Shown one piece after another: positions 1-7,743 of a DNA stretch of 40,459 nt. Position numbers and translations under genes: made by a program. Under the pieces are notes generated by a model. The model was not told where the DNA came from. It worked only from the letters and a program-made list of their open reading frames with translations, and did not search any database. This stretch comes from JAUIEH01 sp964483375 (GTDB lineage Bacteria; Pseudomonadota; Alphaproteobacteria; Caulobacterales; Maricaulaceae), in assembly GCA_964483375.1 (NCBI GenBank), contig CAZABJ010000022.1:1-40459 (forward strand). Reading direction: 5' to 3'. Each line of letters begins with the position of its first letter. Within the stretch, counting starts at the first letter, position 1.

Positions 1-18
1 TGCATTACGATCCAGGAC

Positions 19-630
19 ATGACAGCGCCAACACCTCGCGAACCGCTCACACGCGCCGAACAGCGCGAACGCACCCGCACACGAATATTAGAAGCGGCGC
101 GGGCTGTTTTGGGCCAAGACGACGACGCCTTCACCGCACGAGGCGTCGCCGAACGGGCCGGCGTCTCGCCCGGGCTCGTCCTTCAGCACTTCGACACCAT
201 GGCGGATTTGGCGCTTGAGGTGTTTCTTGAGCTCAATGACGACACCGCGCATATGCTCGCCGACGTCGAACGCGCAGGCGGCGATCCCGAAGCTAAAATC
301 CTCGCCGTGTTCGACCGATTGCTCCATCGGGATCTTGCGCGGCGCGCGTTGACCGGCCGGGTGATGGCGTTTGCATGGACTTGGACGCATCTCCATGAGG
401 AACGGCTGCAAGCCAGCGTGCGCGCGCTCACCGACGAGCTGTTCAGCATGCTCGTCGCGACGGGACGGGCGGCCGAGGAAGACTCTGTCGCCGGGGCGGC
501 GTCCCTCTTGTCCATCTACAACGGCTATTTGCGGGTGGCGGTGACGACCCGACGCGATGCGGAAGACGCGTTTTCGCGCATGCGGACGGGACTTTCGATC
601 TTGCTGGCGGGCTTGGCGGCGCGCGTGTGA
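19..630 (+). CDS. TetR/AcrR family transcriptional regulator
   Basis: A 203-residue protein with the TetR layout. The N-terminal three-helix DNA-binding domain (about residues 12-60) includes the segment ILEAARAVL and the helix-turn-helix core GVAERAGVSPGLVLQHF. The rest is a helical, Ala/Leu-rich ligand-binding and dimerisation region. Length is normal for the family. These proteins are usually repressors released by a small ligand; the ligand cannot be read from the sequence. The frame stays open to base 1 and the Shine-Dalgarno-like AGGA lies unusually close to the ATG, so a start outside the window is possible, although the protein looks complete. The next gene is convergent and unrelated, so the regulated target is probably outside the window or elsewhere in the genome. 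Confidence 0.85.
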   Translation: MTAPTPREPLTRAEQRERTRTRILEAARAVLGQDDDAFTARGVAERAGVSPGLVLQHFDTMADLALEVFLELNDDTAHMLADVERAGGDPEAKILAVFDRLLHRDLARRALTGRVMAFAWTWTHLHEERLQASVRALTDELFSMLVATGRAAEEDSVAGAASLLSIYNGYLRVAVTTRRDAEDAFSRMRTGLSILLAGLAARV

Positions 631-657
631 TCGCGTCTGAGCCGCAAGGTCGGCGGC

Positions 658-981
658 CTAGTCGACAATGAAGTTGCGGCCTTGTCGGTCCTCGACCTCA
701 ATCACCCAGATATCGGGGTCCTGCTCACGTCGGCGCGCCAGATAGGCGTCCACATCAGCTTCAGGGGCGGGACCGTCGTCGGAGAGAGGTTCAATCCAAT
801 CCCGACCGCCGTCTAACCGCGTTTGGGCGACGAAGGCGCGCGCGCGCCCGTCAAGGAGCGCAACTTTCACCGCCACATCGCCGGCCGTGGGGTCGCCTTT
901 TTGAACCACTGCGGCGAACGCCCCGGCCGCTTCGGCTCGCCGGATGAGCGCAGCCGCCCAAACGTCGGCGCGAAGCCTCAC
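658..981 (-). CDS. DUF1491 family protein
   Basis: A 107-residue protein matching the alphaproteobacterial DUF1491 family. It opens with MRLRADVWAAALIRRAEAAG, has a central basic/aromatic strand region, and ends with a segment like DPDIWVIEVEDRQGRNFI, which is the family's typical C-terminus. No function is established. It has no signal peptide or membrane segment, so it should be cytoplasmic. The start is GTG; the bases GTGA at 978-981 contain both this start and the stop of the upstream histidine kinase, so the two genes are probably translationally coupled. That linkage suggests, but does not show, a role connected to the kinase. Confidence 0.8.
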   Translation of the reverse strand: MRLRADVWAAALIRRAEAAGAFAAVVQKGDPTAGDVAVKVALLDGRARAFVAQTRLDGGRDWIEPLSDDGPAPEADVDAYLARRREQDPDIWVIEVEDRQGRNFIVD

Positions 982-2669
982 GCTTCCCCGCCTGCGCTCG
1001 ACCGCGGCCAGGCCCCCGCCGAGACGTCATCGTCCAAGCGCTTTAATCGAACCCGAGCGTCCTCACCGCCTGCATCAGGGCCGGCGAGCACAGGCAATCG
1101 CACGCGCATGGTCGTGCCCTGGTCGGGCGCGCTTTCGACTTCGACGCCCCCGCCGTGAAGCTCCGCGAACCCTCGAACAATCGCCAGCCCGAGCCCCGTG
1201 CCTTGGGACGTCAGCTTCCCGCCTTCGCCTTGCATGTAAGGCTGCCCGATGGCCGCCACTTCGTCCGCGCTCATCCCGCAGCCGGTGTCGGCCACTTCCA
1301 AAACCAGGGCGCCGCTTTCCGCCCGGACCGCGACTATGACGTCGCCCTTTTCGGGGGTGAACTTCACAGCGTTGGAAATCAAGTTCAGCAGGATCTGCTT
1401 GAGCGCCTTGCCGTCAGCGAGCACGGGCACGCTGTCCGCGCTGCTCTCCACGCGGAGATCGATGGATTTCTTTTCCGCCAGCGACGCGGTGAGGCGCGCC
1501 GCCGCCTGCGCGATTTCAACCGCGTCGAGGCGCTCGGAGTAAATCTCGTAGCGCCCCGCATCCATTTTGGAGAGGTCCAAGATGGAATTGATCAGCTCGA
1601 GCAAGTGCATCGCGCTCTCATGGATGATGTCGACATACTCGCCGTATTTGGCGGAGATCGGCCCGAACATCCGTCCCCGGATCGTCTCGGAGAAGCCGAG
1701 AATGGCGTTCAAGGGGGTGCGCAGTTCGTGGCTCATCCCAGCGAAAAAGCGCGACCGCGCCTCCATGCGGGCCATGACCGCATCACGCTCGGCATGGGCT
1801 TTGGCGAGGCGTTCGAGATCGTCGTCTTCGCGCGCGGTCACCACCACGCCATAGCCCCCGTTCGGCGTCACCGTGACGCGAACCGGGCGGCCCGCCGCGG
1901 TGATGGTCAGCTCCCCCGTATCGCCGAAGCGCAAGCTGCGGCTCACCGCGCGCTCCAGCGCCTCCCGGCAGTCCGCGTCGGCCACGACGGTCACAGAGCT
2001 GCCGGGAAGAGAGCGTTCTGCGACGCGCAACAGCGCGCGCGCCGGCCCCGCGGCGTCCTGAATCTTCGCGTCAAACCCGACGCGCAAGAACACGACGGGC
2101 GACGCCTCCAAAAGCGCGTGCGCCCGTTCTTCGCGCGACGTTGCAGCGCGCGCTTCAGTTTCGGCGCGCCGCAAAGCCGCCGCGGCGGCGAACGCCACGA
2201 AAACGCCCATGCCGGCCGTGGTCAGCGCCGCCGCCCAAATCGCAGCGCCGGCCGCGCCGGTCCCGCCGAGCGCCCATCCGCCGAGTCCTGCGGCGAAAGC
2301 GGCCAAGGCGAGCCCCGCGCCCTCCCAGAGCGCGTCGCGCGGTCCGATGGCGAGCGCGGCCGCCAACGGCGCGAACGCCCAAGCCGCGAAAATCGGGCCG
2401 CCCAAAGCCAGAACGCTCGCCGCCGCCGCCGCCCAGACGAAAAGCAACAGGCCGCGCATTTGCGGTCGACGGAGCCGGCCGGCGATACACGCCGCAAGCA
2501 AGGGACCAAGCAAGGCGGCTGCGAGAAGCCCCGCATGGGCGAGCGCGGGGCCCGACACCGCCGCGTCGACTGCGACGCCAACGCACGCCGCCCCCGCCCA
2601 GGCGAAATGAGCGGACAGCGCGCCAGTCGGCGCCCGACGCGCAGATTGCGCGCGGGTTACGTGCGACAT
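978..2669 (-). CDS. Polytopic membrane sensor histidine kinase, DivJ/PleC-like
   Basis: About 563 residues. The N-terminal third is a run of roughly six hydrophobic helices (about residues 15-165). A PAS-like region follows (about 185-275), then a HisKA dimerisation domain with the H-box MSHELRTPLNAILGF (phospho-acceptor His314). The HATPase_c domain carries the N-box NLISNAVKF, G1 box DTGCGM and G2 box GTGLGLAIV, so the kinase should be active. The stretch after the H-box (MFGPISAKYGEYVDIIHES, then LINSILDLSKMDAGRYE) closely resembles DivJ/PleC-type kinases of Caulobacterales, and the many N-terminal helices favour DivJ, which in Caulobacter phosphorylates DivK and PleD. Orthology is inferred. 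Start: ATG at 2669, preceded by GAGGGAG about 9 bases upstream; the alternative TTG at 2687 lies inside that ribosome-binding site and is disfavoured. Confidence 0.85.
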   Translation of the reverse strand: MSHVTRAQSARRAPTGALSAHFAWAGAACVGVAVDAAVSGPALAHAGLLAAALLGPLLAACIAGRLRRPQMRGLLLFVWAAAAASVLALGGPIFAAWAFAPLAAALAIGPRDALWEGAGLALAAFAAGLGGWALGGTGAAGAAIWAAALTTAGMGVFVAFAAAAALRRAETEARAATSREERAHALLEASPVVFLRVGFDAKIQDAAGPARALLRVAERSLPGSSVTVVADADCREALERAVSRSLRFGDTGELTITAAGRPVRVTVTPNGGYGVVVTAREDDDLERLAKAHAERDAVMARMEARSRFFAGMSHELRTPLNAILGFSETIRGRMFGPISAKYGEYVDIIHESAMHLLELINSILDLSKMDAGRYEIYSERLDAVEIAQAAARLTASLAEKKSIDLRVESSADSVPVLADGKALKQILLNLISNAVKFTPEKGDVIVAVRAESGALVLEVADTGCGMSADEVAAIGQPYMQGEGGKLTSQGTGLGLAIVRGFAELHGGGVEVESAPDQGTTMRVRLPVLAGPDAGGEDARVRLKRLDDDVSAGAWPRSSAGGEA

Positions 2670-2922
2670 CGCCTCGAACTCCCTCAAATCGCCCCCTCGC
2701 GCTCCACGCTGCCGGGTGCATCCTAACGAGTTCTGAACGGCGGCGTTTTGTTAAATTTCCTGCGATTCAGCCTTAACGGCATGAGAATGGAAGAGCGATC
2801 GCCTGAAACGCGATGTTCATCCCATTTCGAACCGGTTGCGGCATACCGCATCACACGGTTGGGCGGGAGGAGCGGGATCGTGTATGACTGCGCCCTACCG
2901 GGGCTATAGGAGACGAATTCTC

Positions 2923-3900
2923 ATGCGCCATATCGTCATTTCCGCTGTCGTCGCTATGGCGTCCACCGCCGCGGCCGCTCAAGACGAGGCCTCGGATGCG
3001 GACGATCCCTTCGCCGGGGTTCCCCTCATTCGCGAAGCGGGAACGCTCTCGCTGTACCTTGAGGACGTGCGCGCGCTCTCCGTCGCCGAAATCGCCTCCG
3101 CCGCGGCGCTGGATGAAGCGCTTGAGACCGTCGCGGCGAACCGCTTCGAAGACCTCGCCCCCGGCGCGACGGCCTTCAGCGCCCTGCTCGCCGCCCAGTC
3201 CCCTGAATTCATCGACGGCGTGCGCGAGGTGGCCGACTATTACGGCCGTCGCTCTTTGCTGACCGGTCTCCGCAACGACCCCGCCTATGCCGGTTACTTC
3301 CCCGGCGCTGAACAAGCCCGGGCCGTCATCAATATGCGGCTCGACGAAAGCGCCGAACGGGTCACCGACGTCGCCACCCGCCTTCACCAAAACTCCTACG
3401 CGCTGCAGAACCAGGACTGGGCGCGCAGCCGCCTGCGCAATGCGGATGAGCGCCTGGCCGCGTTGGATGCGCTGGCTCTGACCCCGCGGATTGCGCCGAC
3501 CACCCTGTTAGAGAACATCGCCGCGCCGGGCGTTTACAATCGCCGCTCCCGCGCCCGGGAAACCGAAGCGCTGGCGGCCGCGTTCAACGAAGCCTTCGGG
3601 CTTTCTGTCGCGCCGATGGTCGTCACCCTTCCCGCCAGCGTGCCCGCTCAGGGCGGCGACCGGGTGACCATGGCCGACCGAGCGATGACCCTGGCCGCGT
3701 TTGAAGCGTTGAACCAAAGCTCGCCGGAAAACGCCAGGTCGTTGCTCCTCGACCCCGACGCTCAGTCCTGCCTCGAACTCGCTCGCTTGCAGTTCAATAA
3801 CTGTGTGAGCGTGGCCGCGTATCGCTATGAAGACGCCGCCTGCATCGCGCAATATGGGTTGAACGAAGTCGCGGCATGCTTGAGCGCCGCGGCGAGGTGA
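2923..3900 (+). CDS. Exported protein of unknown function
   Basis: A 325-residue protein with a clear signal peptide: MRH, a hydrophobic core IVISAVVAMASTAAA, then AQDEAS as the probable cleavage region. The mature protein is acidic and mostly helical (for example ERVTDVATRLHQNSYALQN) with no further membrane segment, so it should be periplasmic. Four cysteines cluster near the C-terminus (SCLELARLQFNNCVS, AACIAQ, AACLS), so one or two disulfides are plausible in the periplasm. I do not recognise a family. The start is ATG 2923 with TAGGAGA 10 bases upstream; an upstream in-frame TTG at 2836 would put 29 non-signal residues before the signal peptide and is rejected. It sits between two sensor-kinase genes, but nothing in the sequence ties it to them. 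Confidence 0.75.
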   Translation: MRHIVISAVVAMASTAAAAQDEASDADDPFAGVPLIREAGTLSLYLEDVRALSVAEIASAAALDEALETVAANRFEDLAPGATAFSALLAAQSPEFIDGVREVADYYGRRSLLTGLRNDPAYAGYFPGAEQARAVINMRLDESAERVTDVATRLHQNSYALQNQDWARSRLRNADERLAALDALALTPRIAPTTLLENIAAPGVYNRRSRARETEALAAAFNEAFGLSVAPMVVTLPASVPAQGGDRVTMADRAMTLAAFEALNQSSPENARSLLLDPDAQSCLELARLQFNNCVSVAAYRYEDAACIAQYGLNEVAACLSAAAR

Positions 3901-3973
3901 CCGAATCGCAACGGTGCGTTAACGACGTCCGTCTAGGTTTGGGAAACCTTTCTCCCAACCCGTCGGAGAGCGC

Positions 3974-5563
3974 ATGACCGTCTCGACGTCGTCCGCCGGC
4001 TCCAACCCGGAGCTGGCGCCTGGATTGGACGCCCTTCGCGTCGGCCTTTTGCTTGTCGACGAAAGGGATATGGTCGCCTACGCGAACGAGCATTTCGGCT
4101 ATCTCTTCCCTGAAGAGCCCTCGCCGGTCGGCCAACCCGTGGAAACGTTCATCGACACCATTGCGGGATTGTTCGAGGACGGCGCGGAGGTGTGGCGGGC
4201 GCGCCGCCGCGAGCAAGACGCGCCGAGCGCCTTTGACCTGCAGATGCGCGACGGGCGGGTGATCGAAGTTAAAGAACGCGCCCTGCCAAACGAGACCGGC
4301 GCCGTTCTGCTTTGGCACGACGCAACCGCGCTGCGTCGCCAGACCGCGCGGCTTGAGGACGTCATCGGCGCTTCCTCCGAAGGGTTCGCCTTCTTCTCAG
4401 GGTCCGGCGCGCTTGATCTTTGGAACGACGGGTTCGCCATCGCCCTTGGCGGAAAAGACGGGCTGACGCGCGGCGTCTCATTGGGCCAACTGCTCGCCAC
4501 GGCCCGCGGGTGCGGGCGCGTGTCGCTCATCGGCGACCCGCCGCCCTTCGACACCGTCGCATCCACGCCCCAGCGCCGCGACTTTCTTCTCACCCACAAA
4601 GACGGCCGGTTCCTCAGGCTGCGAGTGCGCCCCTCCCGGTCAGGCGGGTCGGTCGCCGTCGTCACCGACCTGACCGCCGAACGCGCTCAGGGCGACGCGC
4701 TTGCCCAGCGCGGCGCGGCGCTAGCGGAGGCGACTGCGGAGTTGCGGGAAAGCCGCACCCGGCTGCGGATGCAAACCGCATCGCTGTTGGGTCTGAAGGA
4801 AGAACTGTTCCGCGCCAAGCGCGACGCTGAGGAAGCGGATCACGCCAAACAGGCGTTTCTGCGCACCATGAGCCACGAGCTGCGGACGCCGTTGAACTCC
4901 ATCATCGGTTTCGCCGAGATCGTCGAAGGCGAACTCTATGGGCCCGTCGGCGCGCCGCAATACAGCGAATACGCCACCCTCATCCGCGACAGCGGGAAAC
5001 GCCTGTTGCGCATCATCAACCGCATCCTCGACATCACCCGGCTTGAAGCCGGCGTCGCGCAGCTCTCAATCGACGCTGAAGATCTCAGCGAACTCGCGCG
5101 CCGTGCTGCGGGGAAGCATCGCGAAGCGGCCACCGCCGCGGGCGTTGGGCTCAGCCTCGACATGCCGGAAAAGTTGCCCCTGGCGTTTGTCGAAGCGGGC
5201 GCTGTGCTGACGATCCTCGACAATCTTATCGACAATGCGATCGCCCATTGCGAGCCGGGCGGCGTGGTGACCCTCAGCGCCCGCGCTGTCGACACAACCC
5301 ATGTCTCGCTGACTGTGTCGGACACCGGCGGCGGCATCGCCCCGCATGACTTGGATCGAGTGATGCTGCCGTTTGAGCAGGCCGGCTCATCGGCCGAAAA
5401 CGGCGCGGAGGGCTGCGGGTTGGGACTGCCCATCGTCAAATCGCTCGCCGAAGCGTTGGGCGGCGCGTTTGAGCTGACCAGCGCGCTGGGTCGGGGAACC
5501 GACGCCGTCGTGACGTTCCGCTCCGCCGAAATCCCCCCGGCGGAAACTTCAAATGCGGCCTGA
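3974..5563 (+). CDS. Cytoplasmic PAS-domain sensor histidine kinase
   Basis: A 529-residue kinase with no membrane helix. Residues about 15-115 and 125-230 look like two PAS-type sensor domains. A coiled-coil linker of about 65 residues follows (QRGAALAEATAELRESRTRL and onward). The HisKA domain has the H-box MSHELRTPLNSIIGFAEIV with His301, and the HATPase_c domain has the N-box NLIDNAIAHC, G1 DTGGGI and G2 GCGLGLPIV. All catalytic boxes are present. It resembles the PleC/DivJ/CckN group of alphaproteobacterial kinases in the HisKA region (LYGPVGAPQYSEYATLI), but the soluble double-PAS architecture prevents assignment to a named protein. The start is supported by GGAG five bases upstream of the ATG. 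No response regulator gene adjoins it, as is common for kinases in phosphorelays. Confidence 0.85.
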   Translation: MTVSTSSAGSNPELAPGLDALRVGLLLVDERDMVAYANEHFGYLFPEEPSPVGQPVETFIDTIAGLFEDGAEVWRARRREQDAPSAFDLQMRDGRVIEVKERALPNETGAVLLWHDATALRRQTARLEDVIGASSEGFAFFSGSGALDLWNDGFAIALGGKDGLTRGVSLGQLLATARGCGRVSLIGDPPPFDTVASTPQRRDFLLTHKDGRFLRLRVRPSRSGGSVAVVTDLTAERAQGDALAQRGAALAEATAELRESRTRLRMQTASLLGLKEELFRAKRDAEEADHAKQAFLRTMSHELRTPLNSIIGFAEIVEGELYGPVGAPQYSEYATLIRDSGKRLLRIINRILDITRLEAGVAQLSIDAEDLSELARRAAGKHREAATAAGVGLSLDMPEKLPLAFVEAGAVLTILDNLIDNAIAHCEPGGVVTLSARAVDTTHVSLTVSDTGGGIAPHDLDRVMLPFEQAGSSAENGAEGCGLGLPIVKSLAEALGGAFELTSALGRGTDAVVTFRSAEIPPAETSNAA

Positions 5564-5699
5564 CGGCGCTCAGGATCGTTAAAAGGCCCCCTTCCTGAAA
5601 GACGGACCCTTAGGCGGACCCGAGCCATAGTCTCAGGGCCGGCATGAGCGCGCGCCGCTCTTGGCGTGGTCTTGCCGGCGCGATCGGGAAGGGTTCGCC

Positions 5700-5975
5700 A
5701 TGCTTTGGTTCGCTCTGCGCGCCGGCTTCTGGCTTACGGTGGTCTATGCATTCTTGCCGCCCGACGGCGAGGTCGCGCGTGAAGCGCGTCGCCAAGCCGG
5801 CGCGATGGCGGAGACCGCATCCCGAGAAATCATGCGCCTTTGCGACGATGAACGCGCGCTCTGCGAGGCGGCGGCGGACGCCCCGGCCGCGGCGTTGAGC
5901 CTTAGCGGCCAGGCCTTGAGCGAGGCGGCCGATGCACTGGAGGCGCGCGCGGATCGACGGCGGCGAGAGCGCTAA
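5700..5975 (+). CDS. DUF5330-like small membrane protein
   Basis: A 91-residue protein starting MLWFALRAGFWLTVVYAFLP, a single N-terminal membrane segment followed by the charged turn PPDGE. The remainder is Ala/Glu/Arg-rich and helical, with a cysteine pair in the pattern LCDDERALCEAA. The N-terminal FWL..V..LLP pattern and the two cysteines eight apart resemble DUF5330 proteins of Rhizobiales, which I recall lying next to sufE as here. Start ATG 5700 is chosen because GGGAAGGG ends six bases upstream; a start at 5661 would add 13 residues in front of the membrane segment. Function unknown. It lies 48 bases upstream of sufE and is probably co-transcribed. Confidence 0.6.
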   Translation: MLWFALRAGFWLTVVYAFLPPDGEVAREARRQAGAMAETASREIMRLCDDERALCEAAADAPAAALSLSGQALSEAADALEARADRRRRER

Positions 5976-6003
5976 GCCCGCGGCCGACTTGCCGTGCGCG
6001 TCG

Positions 6004-6021
6004 AGCTGACTTAGCTCAGCT
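6004..6021 (+). repeat. Inverted repeat directly before the sufE start codon
   Basis: AGCTGA and TCAGCT form a perfect 6-base inverted repeat with a 6-base spacer (CTTAGC), ending two bases before the ATG of sufE. An overlapping alternative, GAGCT-N5-AGCTC, is at 6003-6017. The repeat occupies the place of the ribosome-binding site, and no Shine-Dalgarno sequence is visible there. It could be an operator or an mRNA hairpin that limits translation; it could also be chance. Confidence 0.4.
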
Positions 6022-6023
6022 GC

Positions 6024-6455
6024 ATGACCACAGCCCCCGAACCCGTCGACGACATCATTGAAGAATTCGCCTTCCTCGACGATTGGGAGGAACGCTACCG
6101 GCACGTCATCGCGCTGGGCGGCGCTCTGCCTGCGTTGCGCGAGGAAGAGCGCACCGAAGCGAACAAGGTGAAAGGCTGCGTCAGCCAAGTCTGGCTGGTG
6201 ACCGAGACCACCGAGGACGCGCCTGGGAAGCTGCGGTTTCGCGCCGACAGCGATGCGCATATCGTGCGAGGCCTCGCCGCTCTATTGATCCGTCTGTACG
6301 CCGGTCGCACCCCGGAGGAAGCGCTCTCGCTTGACGCCCGCTCGGTGTTTGACCGAATTGACCTCGCCGAGCATCTCTCCCCGCAGCGGGCGAATGGGCT
6401 CAACGCGATGATTGCACGCATCCATGCCGAAGCGGCGCGCCTTCGGTCCTCGTGA
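6024..6455 (+). CDS. sufE: SufE family iron-sulfur cluster assembly sulfur acceptor
   Basis: A 143-residue SufE protein. It has the typical N-terminal helix (IIEEFAFLDDWEERYRHVI), the conserved active-site loop KVKGCVSQVWL with sulfur-accepting Cys52, and the C-terminal segment SPQRANGLNAMIARIH. SufE accepts persulfide sulfur from the cysteine desulfurase SufS and passes it to the SufBCD scaffold in the cytoplasm. Length and motif are normal. The suf operon itself is not in the window, which is common in Alphaproteobacteria where this SufE is often encoded apart. The upstream DUF5330-like gene is probably in the same transcript, and the downstream DUF6456 gene is convergent with an 8-base gap. 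Confidence 0.9.
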   Translation: MTTAPEPVDDIIEEFAFLDDWEERYRHVIALGGALPALREEERTEANKVKGCVSQVWLVTETTEDAPGKLRFRADSDAHIVRGLAALLIRLYAGRTPEEALSLDARSVFDRIDLAEHLSPQRANGLNAMIARIHAEAARLRSS

Positions 6456-6463
6456 CCCACCGC

Positions 6464-7216
6464 TCAGCCCAGCCCGTAATAGTCAGCCAGGCTCTCCAGT
6501 CCCAACCGCAGCGCGACCTTTCCGGAACGCTTCGGCCACCCCTCTTCCCGCTCGACCCTGTCGAGCCCCGCCTCATCAAGGCAAATCCGGGAGACAACGC
6601 CGGCGAGCCGCGGGCCGATCGCATCGAGCGCCGCCTCCATACGCGCCTTCGCCGCCAAGCACCGTTCCGCGGGGGTCGGGCTTGCGCCTGAGCGATGTTT
6701 TTCCCGCGGTCCGCCCTCCCAATCCATGGTGAGGCGCGCCGGCATCCGGGCGGCTTCGGCGTCCGCCCTCAATCGCTCGCCTGCGATAAAGGCCCGCTCG
6801 CTCAAAAACGCTTCTCCATCCGCGGTCTTCGTTCGGCGCAGGCGGACGAGCGCCGAGGCCCCCAGATTCGCCCGGTGGGTGCGCGCTACGCCGCTTTCGT
6901 CCAAAATCGTGCGATGTCCGCGGTGCTGATGTTGCGCGACGAACGCGTCTTCTCCCAGCGCGGCGAGCCGGCGGAGCCGCGCCCGGCCCGCTTCGGACAA
7001 CCGCCACCCCTGGCCCTCGCGCGCGAGCGCCCCGGCGCTCACCAACGCTTCGATAAGCGCAGCATCTGCTTTCGCGGTCGGCCGCCGTCGCCGATCGCCG
7101 CTGGGATACACCGCGAAACCGCCCGTCAGGTCCTCGGAGACGGCCATGAGGCGCGCCTCCCCATCGGCCAACCGGGACAACACCCGGTCGCCGGCGTCCC
7201 GTCCGGGGCGGCTCAT
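6464..7216 (-). CDS. DUF6456 domain protein, partner of the DnaA-domain protein
   Basis: A 250-residue protein that fits the alphaproteobacterial DUF6456 family. The N-terminal half (about residues 45-85) contains a helical segment resembling a winged-helix fold (ADAALIEALVSAGALAREG, then WRLSEAGRARLRRL). The C-terminal half (about 120-250) is the family domain: FLSERAFIAGERLRADAE, then a helix ending AGVVSRICLDEAGLDRVE, then GWPKRSGKVALRLGLESLA. No membrane segment or signal peptide. The start ATG overlaps the stop of the upstream DnaA-domain gene (ATGA at 7213-7216), so the two proteins are probably made together. The winged-helix-like half and its partner suggest a DNA-related regulatory role, which is inference; no function is established. 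Confidence 0.7.
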   Translation of the reverse strand: MSRPGRDAGDRVLSRLADGEARLMAVSEDLTGGFAVYPSGDRRRRPTAKADAALIEALVSAGALAREGQGWRLSEAGRARLRRLAALGEDAFVAQHQHRGHRTILDESGVARTHRANLGASALVRLRRTKTADGEAFLSERAFIAGERLRADAEAARMPARLTMDWEGGPREKHRSGASPTPAERCLAAKARMEAALDAIGPRLAGVVSRICLDEAGLDRVEREEGWPKRSGKVALRLGLESLADYYGLG

Positions 7217-7560
7217 CGCTGGGGCCCCAGATGCGGCGCAGGCGCGGCCCGCAAGAACGCCTCAAGCCGTTCCAACGTGTCGTCGAAAGCGGTCTCATCT
7301 CGCATATCCTCAATGACTTGGCAGGCATGGGCGACGGTGGTTCGGTCCCGTCCAAACGCCACGGCGACGCGCGACAAGCTCATCCCGAAGACCACATGGG
7401 CGAGATACATGGCCGCCTGCCTGGCTCGCGCCGCGGATTTCGATCCGCGCGTGGCGCCGGCGATCTCGTCCTCGCAGGCGCCGAATACGAACGCCACCGC
7501 ATGCAGGGCGAGGCGCGCGCGCGCCGAGTCCGCCAGCAAGCGGGGATCAATGGGCTTCAT
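7213..7560 (-). CDS. Stand-alone DnaA domain IV (DNA-binding) protein
   Basis: A 115-residue protein made almost entirely of a Bac_DnaA_C domain. Aligned by eye with DnaA domain IV, the segment SAARARQAAMYLAHVVFG matches the basic helix of the SVARPRQMAMALAK type, and AVAFGRDRTTVAHACQVIE matches the DnaA signature FGGRDHTTVLHAC. The box-reading triad Asp-His-Thr of E. coli DnaA is Asp72-Arg73-Thr74 here. There is no AAA+ ATPase domain, so it cannot be a replication initiator; it may bind DnaA boxes or related sites as a repressor or competitor. Start ATG 7560 has AGAGGGGAG about eight bases upstream; the upstream in-frame TTG at 7614 has no such support. Coupled to the DUF6456 gene by an ATGA overlap. 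Confidence 0.8.
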   Translation of the reverse strand: MKPIDPRLLADSARARLALHAVAFVFGACEDEIAGATRGSKSAARARQAAMYLAHVVFGMSLSRVAVAFGRDRTTVAHACQVIEDMRDETAFDDTLERLEAFLRAAPAPHLGPQR

Positions 7561-7625
7561 GTCGGCGCTCCCCTCTGAAACACTCGCGCATAACGCGAAG
7601 TGAGTTTCGACCAAAACGCCATAGT

Positions 7626-7669
7626 GGAGGATAAGATTCCTATAATCAGGGGATAAGCACGCAATTGAA
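7626..7669 (-). promoter_or_regulatory. Candidate promoter with two DnaA-box-like direct repeats
   Basis: On the minus strand, TTATCCCCT (7656-7648) and TTATCCTCC (7634-7626) each match the DnaA box TTATCCACA at 7 of 9 positions and lie 22 bases apart in the same orientation. Between and around them is a possible sigma-70-like promoter: TTCAAT (7669-7664), an 18-base spacer, then TTATAG (7645-7640). One repeat would lie in the spacer and the other near the transcription start, 66-96 bases upstream of the DnaA-domain gene. The promoter hexamers are weak matches; autoregulation is a hypothesis. Confidence 0.35.
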
Positions 7670-7743
7670 GCGTGAACAGCGCGCTTACGCTCTCAGGAGA
7701 GGATTGTTTTCCCCTACCGTCCCATCCGACGCACAGGGACGGC

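Noticed and set aside
1155..2726. 523-codon open frame on the plus strand
   Set aside because: It is antisense to the DivJ-like kinase, which has complete HisKA and HATPase motifs; the plus-strand frame has none.
2751..2776. Pair of TTAA elements as a CtrA site
   Set aside because: The spacing is 18 bases rather than the 7 of the TTAA-N7-TTAA consensus.
5570..5598. TCAGGA-N17-TCCTGA as a terminator of the soluble kinase gene
   Set aside because: The stem is short, the loop long and no T-run follows; it was not listed as a feature.
7641..7646. Perfect TATAAT on the plus strand
   Set aside because: There is no matching -35 sequence 16-18 bases upstream and no plus-strand gene downstream.
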